From Mycobacterium asiaticum (GTDB lineage Bacteria; Actinomycetota; Actinomycetes; Mycobacteriales; Mycobacteriaceae), in the NCBI RefSeq assembly GCF_001673365.1, contig NZ_LZLS01000103.1, positions 1 to 53,565 of the forward strand: DNA of 53,565 nucleotides, read 5' to 3'. Position 1 is the first letter of the stretch. Each line of letters begins with the position of its first letter. A program made the translations under genes and the position numbers. Of the stretch, positions 9,704-19,100 are shown one piece after another. Below the pieces are notes generated by a model, which saw only the letters and a program-made list of their open reading frames with translations, was not told the origin of the DNA and searched no databases.

Positions 9704-12700
9704 CTATTCGCCGTTCTTGCCGCTGCCCTTCGCCGCCAAGGTGAGCGGGCGCTGCGGGATGACGGTGTAGCCGAACAGCGGCAGGGAATGGCCGAGGTAC
9801 CGGCCTTCCTTCTCGCGCGTCTGCCGACACTTCTCCATCGGATCTGACGGTGACGGCGGAAGATCGCTGGTGAGCTCTGTCCGCAGCCCCTTGAGGTCGA
9901 ACAGCGGCAGCGGGTGGCTCGGCGGGTGCTGAGCTGAACGTCGTTGGGCGGCCTTTCTGGTCGGCTTCGGGCGAGGACGTCGTGTCTTGTGGCCCGTTGA
10001 CCGGACGCGTGCCGGGGCCTTGCGCGTCGCAGTCCGGGGTGGGGGAGGCGGCGGCAGCAACTTCAGCTTGACCAGGCGAGGCCGAATTTTCGTCCAGAAC
10101 TCTTGCACCTTGCCGCCGGCAAGAACGGAATGTCCGGACTTGTCCAGTTTGGACGGCCACCAGTTCTTCTGCCCGATCATCGCGGCTAAGGCCGGCACGG
10201 TGATCGTGCGCACCAGGAAGGTGTCAATCACAATGCCGATCCCGATGATGAAGCCGGCTTCCTGCATAGTGCTGATGCTGGCGGTCAACAGGCCGAACAT
10301 CGACGCCGCAAAGATCAGGCCCGCCGAGGTGATCACGCCACCGGTGGATGCGACAGTGCGGATGACGCCGAAGCGCACGCCGTGCGGTGATTCGTCACGT
10401 ATTCGCGAAATGAGCAGCATGTTGTAATCAGCGCCCACGGCGACGAGCAGAATGAACGATAGTCCGGGCAGACTCCAGTGCAGTTCCTTGCCCAGCAGGA
10501 ACTGGAATACCAGGACCCCGATGCCCAGCGCTGACAAGTACGAAAGCAGCACTGAGGCAATCAAATACAACGGTGCGACGATGGCACGCAACAGGATCAC
10601 CAGAATCAAAAACACGATGACGATCGTCGCGATGATGATGAAGTTGATGTCGCCGTTGTAGTAGTCGCGAGTATCGCGAAGGCCACTGGGCACACCTGCC
10701 ACCGCGATTTTTGCGTCCGACAATTCGGTATTGGGCAGTGCCGACCGGGCCGCCTTCTCGATCGCGGAGATCTGGTCCATCGCCTCGGTAGAGAACGGAT
10801 TGAGCGCGCTCTGAATGAAGTACTGGGCGGCATGGCCGTCCGGCGCGATGAAGATCTGCGCGCCCTTTTTAAACTCGTCTCGGGTCAAGACCTGTTCGGG
10901 CAGGTTGAAGCCCGCCATATTCGGTTTGCTCGCATCGTGTTTCATGCTGAGCAGGAATGACGATGCCTCGTTGAGGCCGCTGCCCAGTCTTCTGGTCTGA
11001 TCGACCAGTTCCTTCACGCCACCGGCCACCGCCCGACTACCGTCGGCGAGCAACGTTGAACCTTGCCGGGCTTGGTTCATGGTGTTCTGCAGGTTCTTGA
11101 TGGTCCGCAACGCATCGGCGGCCTGGCTCAACGTTTGCTGTATCTGGGTCAGTGCTTGACCGATGGTTTGGGCTTGCTGGGTGGCCTGCAGGTTACGTGC
11201 CATCGCCTTGATCGAAAGCAGCGTCCCGTTGTCGTTGGCCGCGACCATGGCCGCCAATCCGGCGCGGGAATTCACACACCCGGGGTCGATATTGCAGTCG
11301 GGACTGTTGTTGAGCGCCCGCAGCATCGGTCCAGCCCAAGCGGCCACGTTCTCAGTGTTCGTCGTGGACGCGTTGAGGCTCTCACCGAGAGCCTTCATCT
11401 GACCGGTGTATTTTGCGCCCTGGTCGAGGGCGTTGATGGTCCGGTCGCCGCCCACCATCTGTTCCATCGCCGTCAGCGCTCCGACTACTCCGCTGAGGCT
11501 GGAAACGGCACCGGTGACTTGATCCCTGAGTTCGGCGAGCGCATCAGCCAGTTGGTTCGCCCCGTTGACCAGGCGATCAAGGTCATCCCCGTGCTGTTCG
11601 ATCTGGGTGGATGCCTCGTCAAGTTTTCCCCCGACCTCCCCGGCCTGCCACGAAACCTTCATTTGTTCGAAGCGTTCACCGTTCGGCCGGGTCAATCCAC
11701 GCACCATGGTGATGCCGGGAAGTTCAGCCACCCGGCCCGCTATTTGCTCGAGGTCGGCCAGGGCCCTCGGCTGCCGTAGGTCGTGCGACGACTGAATGAA
11801 CAACACCATCGGGGTCATCGCGTTCATCGGGTAGTGCTTATTCATCACCTCATAACCCCGGGAGCTGTCAACGTCCGCCGGGATCGACTTGAGGTCGTCG
11901 TAGTTGTACCGGACGACGGTCATACACGCAGCTAGAGCGATGAGGATGAGAAGGCTGCCGGCCAGGTGGATGCGCGGCTTGCGCACGATGCGAATGCCCG
12001 AGCGCCGCCACATTTGCGTGGTGAGCTCTTTGCGCGGCTTGATCCAGCCGCGTCTGCCCGTGAGAACGAGGACGGCGGGCAGGAAAGTGATCGCGCCCAA
12101 CAGCGACACCACGATGGAAATCGAAATTGCGGGGCCGACCGCGGAAAACACCTCGAGCTTGGTGAAGATCATCGCCATGAACGTGACGGCCACCGTCGCG
12201 GCAGATGCGGCGATCACCTTCCCGATCGACATCAACGCCTTCTTGACCGCGGTGTCCGAATCGTCGCCGTGCCGCAGATAGTCGTGGTAACGACTTATCA
12301 AGAAAACGGCGTAGTCCGTCCCGGCGCCCATCATGACCGCGGTCATGAACACGATGACCTGCAGATTGGTGTCCAGGCCAAGCTCGGCGGCGCCGGACAA
12401 CAGACCCTGCGCGGTGGCCAGCGAAATACCGATGGTGGCCAGCGGTACGAACATCGTCACGATGTTGCGGTAGATGACGATCAGGATGATCAGCACGCTG
12501 ACCACGGTGGCGATCTCGATGAAATGGATGTCTTCCTGGCCGATTTCGGTGATATCAGCAACGGTTGCCAGCGGTCCGCTCAGGTTGGCGGTCAGCGTTG
12601 TTCCTTGGACGGTCTGCTTGACAGTCGCGGCGATGCGCCGATAGGTCGCGAGGGTGGCCGGATCGTTTTGATCGCCGGGAACGTTGACCGGCAAGATGAG

Positions 12701-13174
12701 GGCTTTGCCGTCCTTGGCGGCCAAGAGGTTCCGCATATCTGGGTTATCCAGGGCGTTCTGAACCGACATCTTGGCCGTGGTGTCTTCGTTCAGCTTGGCC
12801 ACAATTTTCCGATAAGTGGCCTCGTCCTCGGGCGTCAGACCCTTCTCGTTGGTCAAGACGACCATCAAAAGAGAAGTGGCTGATGCCGTCGGGGGGGCTG
12901 GGGCGTCTTTGCCGCCTTCGCCGCCTTCGGGTTTGGCGCTGAACGCCTTGGCCATTTCCCTGCTGACCACCATCGTGGGGGCGTCATCAGGAAAAGGATT
13001 CGGGGGGTGCTTGCCGGCCTGAACCTGAAGCGGCGGGAAAGCTAGTGCCAGGACAACGGCCACCGCAGCCCAGGCACCGATGGTGAGCCAGGGCCACTTG
13101 ACGACGAACTGACCCAGGCGATCGTAAAGCCCCCCAGGCTTGGCCGCGTCACCGGAACCAGAACCGCTTGACAC
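9704..13174 (-). CDS. mmpL12: MmpL12-like RND family lipid exporter
   Basis: A transporter of about 1156 residues. After a cytoplasmic N-terminus come a first membrane helix and a periplasmic porter domain (HPPNPFPDDAPTMVVSREM...). A membrane bundle with GAGTDYAVFLISRYHD follows, then a long second periplasmic domain rich in Gln/Ala helices, and the second bundle with GADYNMLLISRIRDE. The two Asp-Tyr pairs are the proton-relay residues of MmpL proteins. The cytoplasmic tail is proline-rich and strongly basic (PPPPPP, then Arg/Lys clusters). GTG 13174 was chosen because AGGG lies eight bases before it; the open frame reaches 13219. It is the last gene of the minus-strand run pks-papA-pks-papA-gtf-mmpL. 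It is expected to flip or export the finished acylated trehalose glycolipid. Confidence 0.92.
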   Translation of the reverse strand: MSSGSGSGDAAKPGGLYDRLGQFVVKWPWLTIGAWAAVAVVLALAFPPLQVQAGKHPPNPFPDDAPTMVVSREMAKAFSAKPEGGEGGKDAPAPPTASATSLLMVVLTNEKGLTPEDEATYRKIVAKLNEDTTAKMSVQNALDNPDMRNLLAAKDGKALILPVNVPGDQNDPATLATYRRIAATVKQTVQGTTLTANLSGPLATVADITEIGQEDIHFIEIATVVSVLIILIVIYRNIVTMFVPLATIGISLATAQGLLSGAAELGLDTNLQVIVFMTAVMMGAGTDYAVFLISRYHDYLRHGDDSDTAVKKALMSIGKVIAASAATVAVTFMAMIFTKLEVFSAVGPAISISIVVSLLGAITFLPAVLVLTGRRGWIKPRKELTTQMWRRSGIRIVRKPRIHLAGSLLILIALAACMTVVRYNYDDLKSIPADVDSSRGYEVMNKHYPMNAMTPMVLFIQSSHDLRQPRALADLEQIAGRVAELPGITMVRGLTRPNGERFEQMKVSWQAGEVGGKLDEASTQIEQHGDDLDRLVNGANQLADALAELRDQVTGAVSSLSGVVGALTAMEQMVGGDRTINALDQGAKYTGQMKALGESLNASTTNTENVAAWAGPMLRALNNSPDCNIDPGCVNSRAGLAAMVAANDNGTLLSIKAMARNLQATQQAQTIGQALTQIQQTLSQAADALRTIKNLQNTMNQARQGSTLLADGSRAVAGGVKELVDQTRRLGSGLNEASSFLLSMKHDASKPNMAGFNLPEQVLTRDEFKKGAQIFIAPDGHAAQYFIQSALNPFSTEAMDQISAIEKAARSALPNTELSDAKIAVAGVPSGLRDTRDYYNGDINFIIIATIVIVFLILVILLRAIVAPLYLIASVLLSYLSALGIGVLVFQFLLGKELHWSLPGLSFILLVAVGADYNMLLISRIRDESPHGVRFGVIRTVASTGGVITSAGLIFAASMFGLLTASISTMQEAGFIIGIGIVIDTFLVRTITVPALAAMIGQKNWWPSKLDKSGHSVLAGGKVQEFWTKIRPRLVKLKLLPPPPPPRTATRKAPARVRSTGHKTRRPRPKPTRKAAQRRSAQHPPSHPLPLFDLKGLRTELTSDLPPSPSDPMEKCRQTREKEGRYLGHSLPLFGYTVIPQRPLTLAAKGSGKNGE

Positions 13175-13270
13175 TTTTACAACCCTACAAGTCCATTCCG
13201 GTCCCGGTGGGGCAATCAAACGTTGCCCTCAATCGTGACGCTGCCGTTACATTCGCCGTGGTCATGATCG

Positions 13271-14548
13271 CTATCCGGTGCCGCGCGCCGGGATCGCCTG
13301 GTCCCGCTCGCGGATCTGATTCTCGATGAGGTCGACGGCTTTCTTCACGCTGACGTCCGAGGGGGTCATGCGCTGGGCCATCTCTCGGGCGCGGTTGACG
13401 TACTTGGGCTCCAGGATCTTGCGTAAATCCTTGAGCAGCGTTTTCTTGGTGGTCCCAGCGAACCGCCGCGCCTTGCCGATCTTCAGTTTGGCAACTTGGG
13501 CCGCCCAGATCGGCTGTTCTGCGCTGATCCACAGCACCAGGGTGGGGACGCCGGCCTTCATACCTGCGGCAAGGGTGCCGGGGCCACCGTGGTGCACCAC
13601 GGCGCGACATTTCGGGAAGACGGCCGCGTGGTTGGCTTCCGCGACGAGCTTGACGTTCTCGGGCACCTCGATATCACCGAGATCCGTTACGCCACCACAA
13701 ATCAACGCGCGCGTCCCCAACTCGGCACAAACCTCGCTGATCAAGGCGACGGTGTTCTCCGGTGTTTCCACGCGCATACTGCCGAACCCGAAGTAGATCG
13801 GCGGCGTTCCCGCGGCGATCCACGATGCGACCTCGTCGTCGGTGGACGTCGGCAGCTCCAGCGTCAGCGCGCCGACAAACGGACGTTTTTGGACAATCGC
13901 GGGGCCGCCCCACTCTTCTTTGAGCCCGGGGAAGAAGACATCTTCGTACCCCTGGATTTCCAACCAGCCGTTCTGGACGATGCGCTTGGCTGAGGAAACC
14001 CGCGTCGTGGGCATGCCCAACGCGCGGCGTTGCTCGTTCTCCCGCTCCTTCGTCACGAACCAGTACAAGCCGTAAATCAGCCTCATCGCGGTGCGGTTGA
14101 GTGGCGGTGGCACCAGGGGAACGAGGTGGCCCTGCACCCGTTGCGGAAAGTAGTGCAGTGCGACCATCGGGATGTCGAGATGCTCGGCAACGTTGGCGAC
14201 AACTCCGGGGTAGGTCTGGCCCGAAACGATGACGTCGGCACCCTTGGCCAGCGGCACCAAGGTGGTGCTCATGTCAGCCCAACCCCGGGTGAGGAACTCG
14301 GAGCCCGTGCGCAGCAGGCTGACCGGACTTCGGACCTTGATGAAATCCCGGAAGATCTCATCCTCTAGTTGCTGAAGCGAATCCGGGCCGTATGCAACAG
14401 CTTTCAGGCCGGCCGACTCAACGAATTCGATGAGATTCGGCGGGACCGCCATCTGAACCTCGTGCCCCCGACGCTGGAGCTCTGCGGCAACTGCAGCGCA
14501 AGGCTCGACGTCACCGCGGGTGCCATGGACGGCCAGGACAGCTTTCAT
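13271..14548 (-). CDS. UGT/GtfA-like family 1 glycosyltransferase (Rv1526c-like)
   Basis: 425 residues, GT-B fold. The N-terminal MKAVLAVHGTRGDVEPCAAVA and the C-terminal PPIYFGFGSMRVETP with AVVHHGGPGTLAAGMKAGVPTLVLW mark the same family as the plus-strand transferase at 5803-7065, from which it diverges moderately. Position and strand next to Pks5 match M. tuberculosis Rv1526c. It lies 59 bases after the papA stop and 96 bases before the mmpL start, so it is probably co-transcribed with them. It is likely to add a sugar to the acylated trehalose or growing LOS oligosaccharide; the donor sugar is unknown. Confidence 0.9.
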   Translation of the reverse strand: MKAVLAVHGTRGDVEPCAAVAAELQRRGHEVQMAVPPNLIEFVESAGLKAVAYGPDSLQQLEDEIFRDFIKVRSPVSLLRTGSEFLTRGWADMSTTLVPLAKGADVIVSGQTYPGVVANVAEHLDIPMVALHYFPQRVQGHLVPLVPPPLNRTAMRLIYGLYWFVTKERENEQRRALGMPTTRVSSAKRIVQNGWLEIQGYEDVFFPGLKEEWGGPAIVQKRPFVGALTLELPTSTDDEVASWIAAGTPPIYFGFGSMRVETPENTVALISEVCAELGTRALICGGVTDLGDIEVPENVKLVAEANHAAVFPKCRAVVHHGGPGTLAAGMKAGVPTLVLWISAEQPIWAAQVAKLKIGKARRFAGTTKKTLLKDLRKILEPKYVNRAREMAQRMTPSDVSVKKAVDLIENQIRERDQAIPARGTG

Positions 14549-14607
14549 TACCGGTGATCAACTCCGTAAAAAATTTCGTCGCGACGCGAACGTAAGTAAC
14601 GCGAACG

Positions 14608-16053
14608 CTATTGCGCGACCCGAACCGGGGCGATCGACAAGGTGCCGGCCACGACCCGCTCGAACACCGACTTGAGTTGGTCGGTAAAGCGCGTCACCGA
14701 TTCCCGGGCGACCGGGTTGTTCGGATACGACACCATGATCGACACCTCGTCGAACAGGCGGAACACCGTCGAGTACTTGTAAGCCGGGCTGCGTCCATCG
14801 GTGAAAGCGGTGGCATTCACCCCGTCCAGCGCGGAAGCGATGATGCCGGACAGGGGCGGAAGCCCGGCGTCCATGTAGCTCATCATCGTGAACTGCGGTC
14901 CAGGCTTGCGCAGCCATGGTGCCAGTTCCAGCACGCGGTCGAACGGTACGTCCTTGAGGCCCATGTTGGCATCGAACGACGCCTGCGCTGCGCGGGCGGT
15001 TTCCTCGAACGACGTCGGGTCGATGGGGATGGTGAAGGGCACGATCCCGGTGAACCAGCCGACCGTCATGAACTCGGCCGGGGTCTTCCGCTTGTCGGTC
15101 GGCGTCAGGCCGTAGTACGTCAGTTCGCCGGTCATCTCGTAGTGCGCCAGCGCTGCGCAGGCGAATAACCCGCCGCTGAACCGCGCATCTGCATCCCGGC
15201 ACATGGCTTCGAACTTCGCCGTCTGGTCGGCGGCCAGCAACCGCTCGACCCGGACGTCGCCGCCGCACGCGATCGACTGATCGCCCAACGGCAATGGGAA
15301 GTCAGGCAGCGTGCCGCCGTTGGCTTCGGCGAACTCGATCCAGGTGCGTACTTCTGGTGACTCCAACGTCATGGACGCGATGGTGTCGGCCTCGCGCATG
15401 CAGAACTCGTCATAGCTGGCCGCAGGCGGCATGGTCATCGGGGCCCGGCCCTCGACCAGCGCGTTGTAGTTCATCACGATCTCGACGTACAACCCGGCGA
15501 TCAGCATCGGGTCGCAGTGCAGGTGGTCGACGACCGCATACAGCGCGAACTTGTCCTCGTACTGGACGATGCCGTACCTGAAGCAGTCCCACTGCAGCGG
15601 GTCCGGGGTGGCCAGCACGTGCGCTTCCCACTCGGGCTGCGTCATCGGACCGTATTCCTTTGCGACGAAATTGATGTCGCGCGGGTTCTTCAGCGTGTGC
15701 CGGATGATGTTGTCCGGGTCCTTGAAGTCGAACCAGCTGTGGTACGTGCCGTGCCGGCGAAGGTGGGTGTTGATGACGTAGGTCATGGCGCGGAGATCGC
15801 ACTTGCCGGGCACCTCCCACGAGCCCATGATCGCCCGCGAGTAGTCCAGGCCCTTGTCCCGAAACTCGACAAAACCGCGGAGGTGACCCGCCTGCATGCA
15901 GCTCGCAGGAACAGCAGTCGCCGGCGCCTGTTGCGCCTTCGCAAGGCAGGCAGCTGTGGGTTCCCAGGTGATGACTGTTCCCGAACCCATGTCCCAGTCG
16001 TACGCGTTACCGACCGTCAAGCCGTCGTGCTCGGAACCTCCGCCTATGAACAC
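14608..16053 (-). CDS. Polyketide-associated acyltransferase PapA, copy 2 (PapA3/PapA4 type)
   Basis: 481 residues of the PapA condensation-like family. The catalytic HxxxD is HLHCD in the context AVVDHLHCDPMLI near residue 195. Also present are the N-terminal DYSRAIMGSWEVPGKCDLRAMTYVINTHLRRHGTYHSWF and the C-terminal PFDRVLELAPWL region shared by trehalose acyltransferases PapA1-A4. GTG 16053 was chosen because AGGAGG precedes it by four bases and the product then starts MFIGGGSEHDGLTV, as in the family. The open frame extends 17 codons upstream without support. It lies 56 bases after the upstream pks stop. It probably moves the Pks5 acyl chain onto a trehalose hydroxyl. The other copy, at 23033-24505, is clearly homologous but well diverged. 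Confidence 0.9.
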   Translation of the reverse strand: MFIGGGSEHDGLTVGNAYDWDMGSGTVITWEPTAACLAKAQQAPATAVPASCMQAGHLRGFVEFRDKGLDYSRAIMGSWEVPGKCDLRAMTYVINTHLRRHGTYHSWFDFKDPDNIIRHTLKNPRDINFVAKEYGPMTQPEWEAHVLATPDPLQWDCFRYGIVQYEDKFALYAVVDHLHCDPMLIAGLYVEIVMNYNALVEGRAPMTMPPAASYDEFCMREADTIASMTLESPEVRTWIEFAEANGGTLPDFPLPLGDQSIACGGDVRVERLLAADQTAKFEAMCRDADARFSGGLFACAALAHYEMTGELTYYGLTPTDKRKTPAEFMTVGWFTGIVPFTIPIDPTSFEETARAAQASFDANMGLKDVPFDRVLELAPWLRKPGPQFTMMSYMDAGLPPLSGIIASALDGVNATAFTDGRSPAYKYSTVFRLFDEVSIMVSYPNNPVARESVTRFTDQLKSVFERVVAGTLSIAPVRVAQ

Positions 16054-16109
16054 GTTTCCTCCTATGTCTAAAGTCCTGCAGGACAAGTCATTTCGTGGGC
16101 GCAATCACG

Positions 16110-19100
16110 TCATGCCGACGCGCCTTCTTTCGGGGCCATCTTGTCGACGAGGTGATCTGCCAGTCCACGGACGGTGGTGATGTCCGCGGATGTGATGCGT
16201 ACGCCGGTCTGCGCCTCGATGTGCGTGCGCAATTCGAGGTTGCCCAGCGAGTCCAGCCCGTACTCGGACAGCGGGTGATCGGGGTCGATGTTGCGACGCA
16301 GGATCAGTCCGATCTGCTCGGACAGCAAGCGCCGCAACCGGCCGGCCCACTCCTCGATCGGCAGCTCCGACAACTCAGCGCGCAACTTGCTCGAACCAGA
16401 ACGCTTGTCGCCAGCGGTCTTGAACATCTCGAGGAACTTGCTTCGCGCCGCGAACGATGCGATCCACGGGGTTCCGATCAGCGGCGTGTAGCCCGAGTAC
16501 GCCCTGTTGTGGCGCAGCAGCGTCTCGAACGCATACGCGCCCTCGTCCGGAGCAATCGCCGCTCCGCTGCCCTCAGCGAAGTCCGCGCCCCGACCGATCT
16601 CGCCCCATGCCCCCCAGGCGATCGCAGTGGCAGGCAGGCCCTGCGCCCGGCGCCAGTTGGTGAAGGCGTCCAGCCAGCTGTTGGCAGCGGCGTACGCGCC
16701 CTGGCCCGGCGAACCCAGCAAAGCCGCCGCCGAGGAGAACGAGCAGAACCAGTCCAGCTCCGCGGTGGCGCACGCCTCGTGCAGGTTCCACGCGCCGTAC
16801 ACCTTCGGAGCCCAGTCGCGGTCGATCAGGTCATCGGTGATGTTGGTCAGGACGGCATCCTCGACCACTGCGGCACCGTGCAGCACACCACGCAGCGGCA
16901 GCCCGGTGGCGGTGGCGGTCGCCACCAACTGATGCGCGGTCTCGATCTGCGCGATGTCGCCGCACGACACCACCACGTCGGATCCGATCGCCCGGATGAG
17001 TTCGATCGTCTCCAACGCCTTCAGCGTCGGCTGGGACCGCGAGCTCAGCACGATCCGGCCGGCGCCGGCGGCCGCCATCTTCTCGGCCAGGAACAATCCC
17101 AGACCGCCCAAACCGCCGGTGATGATGTACGACGCGTCGGGAAGGAAGACCGGCGCCTGCTCCGGCGGCAGGATCACGCTGCTGCGGCCGACCTGCGGGA
17201 TGTCGAGGATGAGCTTGCCGGTGTGTTCGGCGGCGCTCATCACCCGGATCGCGGTTGCAGCTTCGGCCAGCGGGTAGTGGGTGGCCTCCGGCATCGGCAG
17301 CTTGCCCTCGGCGGTCAGCTGGTACACGGTGCTGAGGATCTCGCTGACCTGCTGCGGGTGGCTGACCGACATGACGCCCAGGTCCACGCCCCAGAACGCG
17401 AGGTTGCGGCGGAACGGGAACAGGCCCAGTTTGGTGTCACCGTAGATGTCGCGCTTGCCGATCTCGACGAACCGTCCACCCAGTGCCAGCAACTTCAGGC
17501 CGGCGAGTTGGGCGGCTCCGAAGACCGAGTTGAGCACGATGTCGACGCCGTAGCCGTCGGTGTCGCGCCGGATCTGCTCGGCGAACTCGATGGTGCGTGA
17601 GTCGTAGACGTGCTCGATGCCCATGTCGCGCAACAGCTGTCGACGCCGCTCACTGCCGGCCGTTGCGAAGACCTCGGCGCCTGCGGCGCGGGCGATGGCG
17701 ATCGCCGCTTGTCCCACACCGCCGGTGCCCGAGTGGATCAGCACCTTGTCGCCGGCCTTGATGCGGGCCAGGTCGTTCAGCCCGTACCAGGCGGTGGCGT
17801 GCGCAGTGGTCACCGCGGCGGCCTGGGCATCGGTCATGCCCGCCGGCAGCTTGGTGGCCAGGCGCGCATCGCAGGTGACGAAGGTGGCCCAGCAGCCCAG
17901 CGGAGACATGCCGCCGACGTGGTCACCGACCTGGTGGCTGGTGACGTCGGGTCCGACCGCGCTCACCACACCGGCGAAGTCGGTGCCAAGCGCCGGCAGG
18001 ATGCCGTCGAGGCTCTGGTATCGACCGAATGCGTTCAGGACATCGGCGAAGTTGATGCTCGACGCCGTCACCGCGACCTCGATCTGGCCGGGGCCCGGGG
18101 GAACCCGGTCGAACGCCGCGAACTCCATCGACTGCAGGTCACCCGGAGTGCGGATCTGCATCCGGACGCCGTCGCTGTCGTGCGCTGCGACCGTGGTCAG
18201 CCGCTCTTCGGGACGCAGCGGGGAGGGCAACAGGCGAGCGGTGTACCACTCGTCGTTACGCCACGCGGTCTCGTCTTCTTCGGTTCCGGCCAGCAGCAGC
18301 TGACGCACGACCTGCTCGGCGTCGGTCTGCTCGTCCAGGTCGATGTGGGTGGTGTGCAGGTGCGGGTGCTCGGCACCGATGACCCGCAGCAACCCGCGCA
18401 GGCCACCCTGCTCCAGGTTCGGGACATCATCGGTCAGCACCTGCTGCGCATCCCGCGTCACGACATACAGCCGCGGCGCTTCGCCCTGGACCTCTGCCAG
18501 CTCCGCGGCGATGCGGACCAGGTGGTGGACGTAGTCACCGCCACGCCGGGGGGACTCGCTCGCCGGCGCGCCGCTCGACGGTGCGGTAAGAATCACCACT
18601 CCGTTGAAACCACCGCGTTCCAGCTGGTCGCGCAGCTTGGCGGCCATCACCGGGTTGTCTCCGTCGGTACGCCAGGCCAGCGTGGCGGACTCGGCGTCGT
18701 GCAGCTTCATCGTGTCGGTCAGGCTCGTCGCCAACAAATCGGCGGCCTCGGCCGTGCTGATGAACAGCCAGGATCCGGGATCGGTGGTGGCCACCTCCGG
18801 CAACTGGCGCTGCTGCCACTCCACGGTGAGCAGCCGTTCGCCCAGCACACGAGCGCGCTCGCCGCTGGCCGAGACGCCGGTGCCCATCTGCAGTCCGCGC
18901 ACCGTCAACACGACGGCGCCTTCCTTGTCCAGCAGGTCGAGGTCGGCCTCGACGGCTCCGCCGGTGGCCGAGGTCACCCGGGAGTGGCAGTACCGGGCCG
19001 TGTGCACGGGTCCGTGGACGCGCAGCTCACGAACCCCCAGCGGCAACAGCAAGCCGCCCATGCTGGCGATAGCAACGCTCGGGTGCGCCGCCACCGACTG

